From an uncultured Eubacteriales bacterium (lineage in GTDB: Bacteria; Bacillota; Clostridia; Christensenellales; UBA1242), in the NCBI GenBank assembly GCA_900552105.1, contig URYH01000001.1:29031-93030 (forward strand): a stretch of 64,000 nt of DNA. The letters run 5' to 3'. The notes beneath the pieces are model-generated. The model worked only from the letters and a program-made list of their open reading frames with translations, was not told the DNA's origin and made no database searches. Shown one piece after another: positions 24,451-32,888 of this stretch. The position numbers and the translations under genes are program-made. Every line of letters begins with the position of its first letter. Positions within the stretch are counted from its first letter, which is position 1.

Positions 24451-24483
24451 AAAAAGTTAAGAGGGTTTCTCTTAACTTTTTTG
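24451..24483 (+). terminator. Terminator after DUF4132 gene
   Basis: AAAAAGTTAAGAG / CTCTTAACTTTTTT perfect stem with a 5-nt loop. Confidence 0.9.
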
Positions 24484-24485
24484 AT

Positions 24486-24920
24486 TTAGCACAAAAATGG
24501 TTTTAGTTTTTGAATGTTGCGTTCTTGAAAGTCTTCAAGCTTCAAAGCGATTTCCAAAATTTCGTTGTTGTCGCAGCCTGTTTTGTTTTTCATTTTAATC
24601 ACATCAATAACGCCCATTGTGCTACCAACAATAAGCATCTCGGCAATGTTTTCTTCGCTCTTGTTAAAACAGGTTTTCATTTTGATTGAACTATAAAGCA
24701 TTGTTTTGTCAAACCAGTTGTTATCCTTTATGTCAAGATTTTCTGCTTTGGCGAGCATTTCGCACTCTTTTGCGAGAATATTGTAGTCTGAAAGTTGTTT
24801 GCTCATTTCGGTTTTCAGGTCTTCGCTTTTGCAAATTCCCAATAGTTCTTCCATTGATTCAACTCCCATTTTGACATTTTGGTATATTGCATTCAAAAGT
24901 TTCAAATCCGCGTCTTTCAT
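24486..24920 (-). CDS. Hypothetical four-helix protein, possibly ferritin-like
   Basis: 144 residues from ATG 24920, which has a GGAGG site 5 nt upstream. All-helical pattern: LKLLNAIYQNVKMGVESMEE, then DLKTEMSKQLSDYNILAKEC, then MLYSSIKMKTCFNKSEENIA, then a final helix with NEILEIALKLEDFQERNI. Spacing and length resemble four-helix DUF2383-type ferritin-like proteins, but I see no clear EXXH di-iron motif. Function unknown. Confidence 0.65.
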   Translation of the reverse strand: MKDADLKLLNAIYQNVKMGVESMEELLGICKSEDLKTEMSKQLSDYNILAKECEMLAKAENLDIKDNNWFDKTMLYSSIKMKTCFNKSEENIAEMLIVGSTMGVIDVIKMKNKTGCDNNEILEIALKLEDFQERNIQKLKPFLC

Positions 24921-24996
24921 ATTTTCCTCCGAGTTTAGTTTTTGCAATGGAGCAAATTATATGCAAAAAATTGAGGTTTTGGAATGATGTGGACAC

Positions 24997-25036
24997 AAAA
25001 AAAACACGGGTTTCACTTTGCCCGTGTTTTTTTTTT
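24997..25036 (-). terminator. Terminator after tsf
   Basis: AAAACACGGG / CCCGTGTTTT stem with a 10-nt loop; on the minus strand it follows the tsf stop codon by about 10 bases and ends in a long T tract. Confidence 0.9.
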
Positions 25037-25046
25037 AATAATCAAA

Positions 25047-25691
25047 TTACTTTGACATTTTTGCAACTTCTTCTGCGAGGTTGTCAACTCTTTTTTCAAG
25101 ACCTTCGCCCATTTCATAACGAGTGAATCTTCTGATTGAAATTTTTTCTCCAATTTTGAGTGTTGCTTCGTTGATGAGTGTTGCGATTGTGAGGTCTGGA
25201 TTTTTAACAAATTGTTGATCCATAAGGCAGAAATCTTGGTAGTATTTTTTGATTCTTCCTTCAACCATTTTTTCAACGATTTGAGCTGGTTTTCCTTCGT
25301 TGAGTGCTTGTGTGCGAAGAATTTCTTTTTCGCTTTCCAAAACTTCAGCTGGAACTTCGCTTGAATTTACATACAAAGGTTTTGCTGCTGCAATTTGCAT
25401 TGCAATGTCTTTGACGAGTTGTTGGAATTGTTCTGATTTTGCAACGAAGTCTGTTTCACAGTTGACTTCAACCAAAACACCGATTTTTCCGCCCATGTGA
25501 ATGTATGAGCCAACAACGCCTTCAGCTGCAATTCTGTCAGCCTTTTTTGCTGCTGCTGCCATTCCCTTTTCGCGAAGGAATTTAACAGCGCCGTCCATAT
25601 CTCCGTTTGATTCTGTGAGCGCTTTTTTGCAGTCCATCATGCCTGCACCTGTCATTGCTCTAAGCTTTGCGATATCTTGTGCTGTAAACAT
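25047..25691 (-). CDS. tsf: Translation elongation factor Ts
   Basis: 214 residues, a compact form (many bacteria have ~290). N-terminal UBA-like helix bundle [20 protein letters not shown], the signature region [14 protein letters not shown] contacting EF-Tu, and a core domain ending with [15 protein letters not shown]. It catalyses GDP release from EF-Tu. Starts 2 bp after the rpsB stop, its AAGGAG site lying inside the end of rpsB; the classic rpsB-tsf operon. Confidence 0.97.
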   Translation of the reverse strand: MFTAQDIAKLRAMTGAGMMDCKKALTESNGDMDGAVKFLREKGMAAAAKKADRIAAEGVVGSYIHMGGKIGVLVEVNCETDFVAKSEQFQQLVKDIAMQIAAAKPLYVNSSEVPAEVLESEKEILRTQALNEGKPAQIVEKMVEGRIKKYYQDFCLMDQQFVKNPDLTIATLINEATLKIGEKISIRRFTRYEMGEGLEKRVDNLAEEVAKMSK

Positions 25692-25693
25692 AA

Positions 25694-26542
25694 TTATTCT
25701 CCTTCTTTTGGGGTTTCAACTTTTTTTGCTCTTGGTTTTCTAGCAGGTTTCTTTTCAACAACTTCTTCTTCAGCTTTTGCTTCTTCAAGTGCTTTGTCGT
25801 CGGTGAGGGCAGCAGCCATATCTGTTGCGCCTTCTTCGTTTTCAACTGTTTTCATTGAAACACCTTCACGAGCTTCGATGATTGCGTCTGCGATTGCACT
25901 TGCAATGAGTTTTACAGAACGGATTGCATCGTCATTGCCTGGAATAACATAGTCGATGTTGCTTGGGTCACAGTTTGTGTCAACAAGTCCAACAAGTGGA
26001 ATTCCAAGTGCTTTTGCTTCTTTAACACAGATGTGTTCTTTTGTTGGGTCAACAACAAAGATAAGTCCTGGAAGTTCTCTCATGTCCTTGATTCCGCCAA
26101 GGTTTGCTTCGAGTTTGTCTCTTTCTTGTTTAAGACGAGCAACTTCTTTCTTTGGCAACAAGTTGAATTCGCCAACTTTCTCCATTTGGTTGAGTTTGTT
26201 GAGTCTTTCGATTCTTGTTTTGATTGTCTTGAAGTTTGTCAAGCATCCACCAAGCCAACGGTTGTTCACATAGAACATTCCGCAGCGTTCAGCTTCTTCC
26301 TTAACAGCTTCTTGAGCTTGTTTTTTTGTTCCTACGAAAAGAACAGTTTTTCCGCTTGCAGCAACATCTCTGACATAGTTGTAAGCAGCATCAATAAGGT
26401 CTGATGTTTGCTCCAAGTTGAGAATATGGATGTCGTTTCTTGCTGTGAAGATATATTTCTTCATGAGCGGATTCCATTTTCTTGTTTGGTGACCGAAGTG
26501 AACACCGGCCTCCAATAATTGTTTCATTGAAATAACTGGCAT
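25694..26542 (-). CDS. rpsB: 30S ribosomal protein S2
   Basis: 282 residues from ATG 26542 (AAGGAGG site). Signature segments [19 protein letters not shown] near the N-terminus, [29 protein letters not shown], and [20 protein letters not shown] ~45-residue Glu/Ala/Lys-rich C-terminal tail extends past the conserved domain. The frame is open upstream of the ATG through the leader, but that part is a structured RNA region, not S2. First gene of rpsB-tsf. Confidence 0.97.
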   Translation of the reverse strand: MPVISMKQLLEAGVHFGHQTRKWNPLMKKYIFTARNDIHILNLEQTSDLIDAAYNYVRDVAASGKTVLFVGTKKQAQEAVKEEAERCGMFYVNNRWLGGCLTNFKTIKTRIERLNKLNQMEKVGEFNLLPKKEVARLKQERDKLEANLGGIKDMRELPGLIFVVDPTKEHICVKEAKALGIPLVGLVDTNCDPSNIDYVIPGNDDAIRSVKLIASAIADAIIEAREGVSMKTVENEEGATDMAAALTDDKALEEAKAEEEVVEKKPARKPRAKKVETPKEGE

Positions 26543-26579
26543 AATTTTTTTCCTCCTTGTTTTTAAACTTCCTCGCGCT

Positions 26580-26620
26580 GTCGTTGCTCCTTTGTCAACC
26601 CTCTCAGGCAACCGACAAAG
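26580..26620 (-). promoter_or_regulatory. Structured rpsB leader, candidate S2 autoregulatory element
   Basis: In the untranslated leader two stems overlap: GTCGGTTGC (26616-26608) with GCAACGAC (26587-26580), and CTTTGTC (26620-26614) with GACAAAG (26596-26590). They share three bases, so they must alternate or form a tight pseudoknot. This lies about 40 nt before the ribosome-binding site, the place where S2 feedback control acts in other bacteria. Confidence 0.55.
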
Positions 26621-26658
26621 AATAAGTCACGAGTGCAAATTATCAATGATGACTTTCT

Positions 26659-26687
26659 TTTATATCACACCGCGAAAAAAAATGCAA
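26659..26687 (-). promoter_or_regulatory. Promoter of rpsB-tsf
   Basis: TTGCAT (26687-26682), 17-nt spacer, extended -10 TGATATAAA with TATAAA at 26664-26659; predicts a leader of about 110 nt. Confidence 0.65.
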
Positions 26688-26766
26688 CATATATTGTTTA
26701 ATTTTTTTATATTAATATTTATATCTTAGAATTGACGAAAGGATTAATTTGTTATATTCTTAAAAC

Positions 26767-27594
26767 ATGAAATACGAAACGAAAAAAGATGAGATAATAA
26801 TTTCTGATTTAAGCGAGTTTGACATAACCCAAATTCTTGAGTGCGGTCAAATTTTTTCATATGATAAGCTTGAAGAGAATCACTTTTTTGTTTATTCCGC
26901 TGACAAAGTTTGTGAGGTCGTCCAAAACGAGAAAAGTGCACATATTTTCACAAAAAATGTTGATTATTTTGCAAATTTCTTTGATTTGGATGAAAATTAT
27001 GCAAGTTTCAAAGAAAAACTTCAAAAATATGATGAAATAAAAGACGCATTGAAATATGGATACGGAATAAGAATTTTGAGGCAAGATATATTCGAAATGT
27101 TTGTGAGTTTTGTCATTTCTGCGAACAACAACATTCCAAGAATAAAAAATTCAATCAAATATTTGAGAGAACACACCGGCAAAAATATGGGGAGTTTTCA
27201 TGCTTTTCCGACACTCACAGAACTTTCTCAAAAAGATGTCGAGTTTTTTGTGAAGGCGGGTCTGGGATATCGAGCAACGCAAATGGTCAAACTTTTGAAA
27301 CAACTAAAAGATGTTGACTTTGAGGAACTAAAAAAATTGGACACCGAAAGTTTGCGTAAAGAGTTGATTAGCCTTTCTGGAATTGGTCCAAAGGTCGCTG
27401 ACTGCATTTTGCTTTTTGGCTTTTCGCGAAAAGATGTTTTTCCAGTTGACACTTGGATTGTCAAAATTTTTCATGACAAATTTGGCGACACAGACAACAG
27501 AAATCAAATGCGTGAGGAGCTGATAAAAAAATTTGGCGACCTCAGCGGGGTCGCACAACAATATTTGTTTTATCACAAGCGTGAAGAAGGTTAA
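26767..27594 (+). CDS. 8-oxoguanine DNA glycosylase, OGG1 type
   Basis: 275 residues. N-terminal OGG domain (about 10-95) and HhH-GPD domain. The hairpin-helix-hairpin reads LISLSGIGPKVADCILL (catalytic Lys in GPKVAD), followed by DVFPVDTWIVKIF with the catalytic Asp. The preceding FVSFVISANNNIPRIKNSI is the usual base-flipping helix region. It excises 8-oxoG and cleaves the AP site (bifunctional glycosylase/lyase). A TATATT hexamer 9 nt before the ATG and no clear ribosome site suggest a very short leader. Ends overlapping the S66 gene convergently by 4 bases. Confidence 0.92.
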   Translation: MKYETKKDEIIISDLSEFDITQILECGQIFSYDKLEENHFFVYSADKVCEVVQNEKSAHIFTKNVDYFANFFDLDENYASFKEKLQKYDEIKDALKYGYGIRILRQDIFEMFVSFVISANNNIPRIKNSIKYLREHTGKNMGSFHAFPTLTELSQKDVEFFVKAGLGYRATQMVKLLKQLKDVDFEELKKLDTESLRKELISLSGIGPKVADCILLFGFSRKDVFPVDTWIVKIFHDKFGDTDNRNQMREELIKKFGDLSGVAQQYLFYHKREEG

Positions 27595-28643
27595 TCCAAA
27601 ATCTCGACCGTGAGATTATCAAAATCAACTTTTGCATTTCTGCCATAAGGCAAGATTGCATGCGGAAGGGCATGGCCAAAGTTCATATTAAACAAAATTG
27701 GCGTGTCCTTTATTTTTTTACGCAAAATCTCCTCATATTCTTTGAAATAAACTTCGTCTTGCGGTTTTCCAAAGAGAATCGCACGAGATGATTGAATGAC
27801 ATTCAAATTCAAAAGTGTTTCAATTTGTTTTTCAAACTCGTCTGGTGTTGGTTTTGAGTCTGAGGTTTCAAGAAAGAGAATTTTGTCTTTATAAAAATTT
27901 GAGTCGGTCGGAAAGATTTGATATTTGTCGTTATAAACTTTTGCAAGTTCGTGACGCCTACCCGTTAGAAGGTCATAAATCACATCAAGGCAACCGCCAA
28001 ACAATTTGCCTTTTGCGGGGGAAAGCGGTTTGTTAATCACTTCATATCCGCGAGTTTCCTTGTGGCTCGTTCTTTTTGTTCCAAGAGCGGCAGGAGAGAA
28101 ATCTTTTCGCTCTTCATACCAAACATCGCTCGACTCGATTTTTTTGTCCTCAAATCCGTTCAACAAGTTTTTGAAATGTTTTTCTGAATATGGAAGCATT
28201 TTGTCGTCAAGTTCAGCAATGTCAACAAGAAGACATTGACCATAATAAGTGTTTAGTCCAAGTTTGTAAAAAATCAAATGATTTGTTGTTGAGTCGGAAA
28301 ATCCCAAAAAGACTTTTTGATTTTTCTTTATTGCCTCAATCAATTTTTGGTTTTCAAAAACATATGGGCAAATTTCATATGCATTGTCGCCACCGATTGC
28401 ACATATAACCATTTCAACATCTTGGTCACAGAATGCTTGCAGCAAATCGTCCGCTTTTGCTTTTGGGTTGTTTGCAAGAAATTGCAAACCTTTCATGGCG
28501 TTATCCATAAACACAAGTTTGTATCCCAAACGACTAATTCTCTCATTTGCAAGTTTGATTTCGTGCGAAACAAAACTTTCTCCCGCGACTCCCGCCGAAA
28601 GGGAAACAACTGCAATTTTTGCGCCTTTATTAATTTTTTTCAT
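27591..28643 (-). CDS. S66-family LD-carboxypeptidase/MccF-like protein, nucleophile not conserved
   Basis: 350 residues, normal length. Family landmarks: N-terminal AKIAVVSLSAGVAGES, the loop VICAIGGDNAYEICPYV, then VFLGFSDSTTNHLIFYK, and a C-terminal domain with LFGGCLDVIYDLLTG and the HALPHAILPYG end. S66 enzymes use a Ser-Glu-His triad with the Ser at position 5 of the GGxxS loop; here the loop reads GGDNA, so the nucleophile appears to be Ala. The protein may be non-catalytic or use a nearby residue. Family members cleave murein tetrapeptides or microcin C. GGAAA site before the ATG. Confidence 0.85.
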   Translation of the reverse strand: MKKINKGAKIAVVSLSAGVAGESFVSHEIKLANERISRLGYKLVFMDNAMKGLQFLANNPKAKADDLLQAFCDQDVEMVICAIGGDNAYEICPYVFENQKLIEAIKKNQKVFLGFSDSTTNHLIFYKLGLNTYYGQCLLVDIAELDDKMLPYSEKHFKNLLNGFEDKKIESSDVWYEERKDFSPAALGTKRTSHKETRGYEVINKPLSPAKGKLFGGCLDVIYDLLTGRRHELAKVYNDKYQIFPTDSNFYKDKILFLETSDSKPTPDEFEKQIETLLNLNVIQSSRAILFGKPQDEVYFKEYEEILRKKIKDTPILFNMNFGHALPHAILPYGRNAKVDFDNLTVEILD

Positions 28644-28662
28644 ATTATTTTCCTTTTTTTGA

Positions 28663-29442
28663 CTATTTCAAAAAGATTTTGTGAATCCCCCAATATAGGA
28701 CGTTGACTGGAACGATGTGGCTTAAAAAATTGAGAATTTTGTATTTGAAGCCAATTATATACATTGCTTTGCATTTTTTCTTGGTTGAAATCTGATAAAT
28801 TTTTTTCGCCACTTTTGTTTTGTCCATGCGTTTGTCATTTTTGTTGTCAACAAAATCTGCTGCCCGTTCAACTTGATTTCCATAACGCAAGTTTGTTTCA
28901 AAGTATTTCACGCGATTTTTAACAAATTCGGTTTTTATGTCGCCAGGGCAAACCGCAACAACATCAATACCCGCATTTTTGAGTTCATTTCTCATGCCAT
29001 ACGAAAGGGAGTTCACTGCAGCCTTGCTCGCACAATACAAAGAGCGAAAAGGCAAAGAAAACAATGCACATGCAGAACTGATGTTGATTATCTTGCCTGT
29101 TGATGTCATGAGAGGGAGAGCGCACTTTGTGCAGTTGAGAACGCCAAAGAAATTAACATCAAATTGTTTGTGGCAATCGTCAATCGGCAAGAACTCTGAT
29201 GCACCAAATAAACCAAATCCCGCATTGTTAATCAAAATATCAATATGAGGGTGTTTTTCTGAAATGCGCTTGAATGTTTCAAGCACTTGTTCAAAATTTG
29301 ACACATCGCAAGAATACTCATCATTTTCAGGATTGTTTAGACTTCTAGCAATTTTAACAACCTCAAAATCGCCTTGTTCAAAAAGCGAACAAAGTTCTTT
29401 TCCAATTCCGCTGCTCGCACCAGTTATAACCACAGTTCTCAT
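28663..29442 (-). CDS. Short-chain dehydrogenase/reductase
   Basis: 259 residues, classical SDR length. Rossmann motif VVITGASSGIGKEL at the N-terminus, NNAGFG after strand 4, catalytic Ser in INISSACALFSL and YxxxK in SLYCASKAAVNSL. The C-terminal 60 residues (KVAKKIYQISTKKKCKAMYI) resemble the DltE/YqjQ-type SDRs that act on lipids or cell-wall substrates. NAD(P)H-dependent oxidoreductase, substrate unknown. GAGG site before the ATG; 19 bp upstream of the S66 gene on the same strand. Confidence 0.9.
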   Translation of the reverse strand: MRTVVITGASSGIGKELCSLFEQGDFEVVKIARSLNNPENDEYSCDVSNFEQVLETFKRISEKHPHIDILINNAGFGLFGASEFLPIDDCHKQFDVNFFGVLNCTKCALPLMTSTGKIINISSACALFSLPFRSLYCASKAAVNSLSYGMRNELKNAGIDVVAVCPGDIKTEFVKNRVKYFETNLRYGNQVERAADFVDNKNDKRMDKTKVAKKIYQISTKKKCKAMYIIGFKYKILNFLSHIVPVNVLYWGIHKIFLK

Positions 29443-29534
29443 ATATACCTCACTTTCTAGTAAATTCTAAACAAAAATAATTAGAATAACAACCAATAAA
29501 CAAAAAAATATAAAATTAATCTCAAAACTTGCCA

Positions 29535-29563
29535 TTGACACATATATGATTTCAAGTTATACT
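29535..29563 (+). promoter_or_regulatory. Promoter of HAD phosphatase gene
   Basis: TTGACA (29535-29540), 17-nt spacer, TATACT (29558-29563). Confidence 0.7.
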
Positions 29564-29592
29564 TTATTTATAAACAAAATGTCGCAATAAAA

Positions 29593-29618
29593 TATTTATG
29601 CATAAATTCGCATAAATA
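29593..29618 (+). promoter_or_regulatory. Inverted repeat in 5' leader, candidate operator or RNA hairpin
   Basis: TATTTATGC (29593-29601) and its exact reverse complement GCATAAATA (29610-29618), 8 nt apart. It lies between the promoter and the GGAGG site of the HAD gene, so it could be a repressor site or a hairpin affecting translation. Confidence 0.5.
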
Positions 29619-29631
29619 TGCAGGAGGAAAA

Positions 29632-30483
29632 ATGGCAAAACCAAAAATTGCAATATGTTATGATTTCGACCAAACACTTTCAACAAAGAATATGCAGGAA
29701 TTTGATTTTATGAAGATGGCTGGCATGAGTGCAGACGAATTTTGGGAAATGTGTGCAAAATTTACAAAAAAACATGGTTGTGACAACATTTTAACCATGA
29801 TGAAGAAAATGATTGATGTTTTGAATCAAAACGGTGTTGTTGACCAAAAAGCAAAACTTGAAGAGTTTGGAAAGACTGTGGAGTTCTTTGATGGAGTTGA
29901 AACTTGGTTCGAACGAATAAATAATTATGCAGAAAAACTTGGTGTTGAAGTCAAACACTACATAATTTCTTCAGGCATAAAAGAGATTATTGAAGGCACG
30001 AGCATAGCAAAATATTTTGACCAAATTTACGCTTGCTATTATGCGTATGATGACGAGGGACGTGCAATTTGGCCAGCCATTGCAATCAACTACACAAACA
30101 AAACACAATTCTTATACCGCATAAACAAGGGGATATATGATGTTAATGACCACAGTGTCAACAACATTATGGACCATGACATCAGACCAGTGCCTTTTGA
30201 GAATTTTGTTTATATTGGAGACAGTTCAACAGACATTCCATCAATGCGAACAATCATGAAAGCGGGCGGGAACACAATTTGCGTTTATGACAAGAACAAA
30301 CCAATGCAAGAATACATCAAAAATTTGCTTGTTAATGACAAAGTTAATTTTGTTGCAGAGGCGGATTATTCAAAGAACTCTGACCTCGAAAAAATTGTTA
30401 AAGGCATCATCAAAAGCGTTAAAGACAAAACAAATTTGAAATTTTTGACAAAATATCAAAAGTCCAAGATTGACAAAAAATAA
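29632..30483 (+). CDS. HAD-superfamily phosphatase
   Basis: 283 residues. Motif I CYDFDQTLS (nucleophile Asp and general acid Asp), motif II HYIISSG, motif III a Lys in NYTNKTQFL, motif IV YIGDSSTDIPSM. The helical cap between motifs I and II (about 15-100) resembles phosphoserine phosphatase-like enzymes. The cytoplasmic substrate is unknown. Strong GGAGG site 5 nt before the ATG; a consensus promoter and an inverted repeat lie upstream. Followed 36 bp later by a small gene on the same strand. Confidence 0.9.
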   Translation: MAKPKIAICYDFDQTLSTKNMQEFDFMKMAGMSADEFWEMCAKFTKKHGCDNILTMMKKMIDVLNQNGVVDQKAKLEEFGKTVEFFDGVETWFERINNYAEKLGVEVKHYIISSGIKEIIEGTSIAKYFDQIYACYYAYDDEGRAIWPAIAINYTNKTQFLYRINKGIYDVNDHSVNNIMDHDIRPVPFENFVYIGDSSTDIPSMRTIMKAGGNTICVYDKNKPMQEYIKNLLVNDKVNFVAEADYSKNSDLEKIVKGIIKSVKDKTNLKFLTKYQKSKIDKK

Positions 30484-30519
30484 AAATAATTCTAAAATAT
30501 TTTTAGATATGGAGGCGTT

Positions 30520-30846
30520 ATGGAAGAAGAAAAATATATCCAAGGAAATTTGAGAAATTTGATTAGAATGACTTGTCTTGACCTTGACGGCGAAACATCA
30601 CGAGAAGACATTGAGCAAGTTTTGCCAATCGACCAAAATCTTGTCAAAGTTTGGCTTGACGGTGAAAAGATGTTTTTTGAAATTGAAGGCAATTTGTCAT
30701 TCTTCATTCTTGAACACGATGGAAAGTTCAAAAATCTTGATATTTTGAAAAGAGTTATGCTCAAATTCAATATATTTCTCAAAGGAAACGGCGACATCGA
30801 GAAAAAGATTTTCCAAAATGACATTCTTATGCTTTTGACCAAATAA
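30520..30846 (+). CDS. Small hypothetical protein
   Basis: 108 residues, acidic, no membrane segment. Central beta-like segment LVKVWLDGEKMFFEIEGNLSF suggests a small alpha/beta fold. GGAGG site 7 nt before the ATG; probably cotranscribed with the HAD phosphatase. A clear terminator follows. Family not recognised. Confidence 0.7.
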   Translation: MEEEKYIQGNLRNLIRMTCLDLDGETSREDIEQVLPIDQNLVKVWLDGEKMFFEIEGNLSFFILEHDGKFKNLDILKRVMLKFNIFLKGNGDIEKKIFQNDILMLLTK

Positions 30847-30851
30847 AAAAG

Positions 30852-30877
30852 AAAAGAGGTTTGAACCTCTTTTTTTG
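30852..30877 (+). terminator. Terminator
   Basis: AAAAGAGGTT, TG loop, AACCTCTTTT and further T residues; A tract on the other side makes it usable from the opposite strand too. Confidence 0.85.
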
Positions 30878-30891
30878 TTGCGTTTTTGTGA

Positions 30892-31344
30892 TTATTTTAT
30901 GCGAAGCAAGACATCAGACAAATATTGTCCTCGGCGCAGAGCGATTTTGTTTACGTGCATAAGATTTTCAATGTTGTTGAGAAACAAATCCCAACGATTC
31001 ATAAAACGTTTGATATATTCGTCACTATTGCCTCTTTTTCTGAATCTTTCAATATATTCATCTTTGCAATGACGATAAGGGTATACAATATAAAATTTTT
31101 CGTTGCGACGAATAAGTTCGTTTATCACAACATCATGGGTGCTGGTGAAAACGTAATCATATTTTTTTGCAAGTGCCGCAGCACATTCAACATAATTTTT
31201 CTCCCAACCTGGGTCTTTGACAAAGGCATGTGAAGAAAGGTCATAAAGACTGATTTTTTGATATGAAGGAACAGCATCTCGAATTGAAGTTTTTCCGATG
31301 CCGGCAAATCCACAAATAATGATGCCTTGTTTTTCTCTGAGCAT
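30892..31344 (-). CDS. P-loop nucleotide kinase-like protein
   Basis: 150 residues. N-terminal Walker A IICGFAGIGKTSI; then SLYDLSSHAFVKD, KYDYVFTSTHDVVINELI and a C-terminal helical lid-like part with RFRKRGNSDEYIKRF. This pattern is shared with phage and bacterial adenylate/deoxynucleotide kinase-like proteins. ATP binding is well supported; the phosphoryl acceptor is unknown. GAGGTG site before the ATG. Stands alone on the minus strand. Confidence 0.75.
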   Translation of the reverse strand: MLREKQGIIICGFAGIGKTSIRDAVPSYQKISLYDLSSHAFVKDPGWEKNYVECAAALAKKYDYVFTSTHDVVINELIRRNEKFYIVYPYRHCKDEYIERFRKRGNSDEYIKRFMNRWDLFLNNIENLMHVNKIALRRGQYLSDVLLRIK

Positions 31345-31415
31345 ATTGCACCTCGCTAATAATTATATGATAAATTATTATACAAAATATTACAAGTTAT
31401 TTTCTGAAATTCGTT

Positions 31416-31443
31416 TTGATTGGCGAGCGAAGTTGAATATAAT
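31416..31443 (+). promoter_or_regulatory. Promoter of aldehyde dehydrogenase gene
   Basis: TTGATT (31416-31421), 16-nt spacer, TATAAT (31438-31443). The ATG begins 6 nt after the -10 box, predicting a leaderless mRNA. Confidence 0.6.
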
Positions 31444-31449
31444 GACTTT

Positions 31450-32808
31450 ATGGAAATAAATCAAATCGTTGCAAATCAAAGAGCTTTTTTTTATACACAC
31501 AAAACACAAAGTCTTGCATTCCGAAAAGAGGCGATCATAAGGCTTGAAAAAGCGATAAAACAAAATCAAGACGCCATTTTTGAAGCATTCAAAAAGGACT
31601 TTAACAAATGTGAGTTTGATGTTCTTTCGACAGAACTTTTTTGTGTGCAGAATGAAATCAAATATTTCAAAAGACACCTAAAGTCACTCATGCGTCCAAA
31701 AAATGCAAGAGCGGGACTGGTGAACTTTTTTTCTCGTGGAAAAATTGTTTCAAACCCAAGAGGTGTTGTCCTTGTTGTGTCTCCTTGGAACTATCCTTTG
31801 CAACTCACGCTCGTGCCTTTGGTTGGTGCGATTGCTGCGGGCAACACAGTCGTTGTCAAACCAAGTTCGTATTCGCCAAATGTTAGTGCGGTCATCAAAA
31901 AAATCCTATCAGTTTTTGATGATGAATTTGTTGCAGTTGTTGAGGGCGGAAGAGAGCAAAACGCACAACTTTTTGATTGCAAGTTCGACTTTATATTTTT
32001 TACAGGCAGTCAAAATGTTGCAAAAGTTCTCATGCAAAAAGCAAGTGCAAATCTCACGCCGGTCATGTTGGAACTTGGAGGAAAATCCCCTTGCATTGTT
32101 GACCGCGATGCTGACATAAAACTTGCCGCAAAGCGTATTGTGTGGGGCAAATTTCTCAATGCGGGGCAAACTTGTGTTGCGCCAGATTATATTTGGGTGC
32201 AAGAAGAAATCAAGCAAAAGTTTGTTTATGAAGTGAAATTGCAAATCAAAGAACAGCTTTATCCAGATGGTTGGTTGAGCAAAGAATTTCCGCAAATTAT
32301 CAATCAAAAGCATGTTGAACGATTGAAACAACTTATTGACCAAGAAAAACTCGTGTTTGGTGGAGCGGTTAAAGATAGGCTTGTTGAACCAACAGTTTTG
32401 GACGGCGTCACATTTGATGATGCAGTCATGCAAGAAGAAATTTTTGGACCAATAATGCCAATTCTCACTTTCAAAGATTTTTCAGAGATCGAACAAAAAC
32501 TTTCAACTCTTCCAAAACCGCTTGCACTCTATTATTTTGGACACAACAAACAAAACATAAAAACTGTTGAAACAAGATTGCAGTTTGGTGGTGGTGCAAT
32601 AAATGAAGTGATTATGCATCTCGTTGCACCAGGTTTGCCGTTTGGCGGGGTGAGTGAGAGCGGAATGGGTGCGTATCACGAAAAAAAATCTTTTGAAATT
32701 TTTAGTCATCAAAAAAGTGTGTTAAAAAAGGGAAAAATTGAACTCGGACTCAAATATCCACCACACACAAAAAAGAAAATGAAAATTATGCGCTTTTTGG
32801 CAAAATAA
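31450..32808 (+). CDS. Aldehyde dehydrogenase, class 3 type
   Basis: 452 residues from ATG 31450; the frame is open upstream through a TTG, but that would start inside the promoter. NAD(P)-dependent aldehyde oxidation. Landmarks: VLVVSPWNYPLQLTLVP, the cofactor-site KPSSYSP, FFTGSQNVAKVL, catalytic Glu in MLELGGKSPCIV, catalytic Cys in FLNAGQTCVAPDYI, and EEIFGPIMPI. Length and a hydrophilic C-terminus match the class 3 (ALDH3/YwdH-like) enzymes acting on medium- and long-chain aldehydes. No Shine-Dalgarno site. A two-hairpin repeat follows immediately after the stop. Confidence 0.95.
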   Translation: MEINQIVANQRAFFYTHKTQSLAFRKEAIIRLEKAIKQNQDAIFEAFKKDFNKCEFDVLSTELFCVQNEIKYFKRHLKSLMRPKNARAGLVNFFSRGKIVSNPRGVVLVVSPWNYPLQLTLVPLVGAIAAGNTVVVKPSSYSPNVSAVIKKILSVFDDEFVAVVEGGREQNAQLFDCKFDFIFFTGSQNVAKVLMQKASANLTPVMLELGGKSPCIVDRDADIKLAAKRIVWGKFLNAGQTCVAPDYIWVQEEIKQKFVYEVKLQIKEQLYPDGWLSKEFPQIINQKHVERLKQLIDQEKLVFGGAVKDRLVEPTVLDGVTFDDAVMQEEIFGPIMPILTFKDFSEIEQKLSTLPKPLALYYFGHNKQNIKTVETRLQFGGGAINEVIMHLVAPGLPFGGVSESGMGAYHEKKSFEIFSHQKSVLKKGKIELGLKYPPHTKKKMKIMRFLAK

Positions 32809-32820
32809 TGCGGAGTGATA

Positions 32821-32883
32821 TTCTTTTTTGGAGTCAAAAAAGAACCAAAAAAACTTTGGGGTGGTCGCGAGTGTCCCCTAAAG
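32821..32883 (+). repeat. Gene-3'-end two-hairpin repeat element (copy 1)
   Basis: Starts 12 bp after the ald stop. Hairpin 1: TTCTTTTTTG, loop GAGT, CAAAAAAGAA (32821-32844). After CCAAAAAAA comes hairpin 2: CTTTGGGG with CCCCTAAAG (one bulged T; 32854-32883). The same order, with different stem sequences, occurs right after gyrA at 49310-49367. Confidence 0.65.
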
Positions 32884-32888
32884 CGGTT

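Noticed and set aside
26543..26611. N-terminal extension of S2 (23 codons upstream of ATG 26542)
   Set aside because: This part is the structured leader; the AAGGAGG site and S2 homology both fix the start at 26542.
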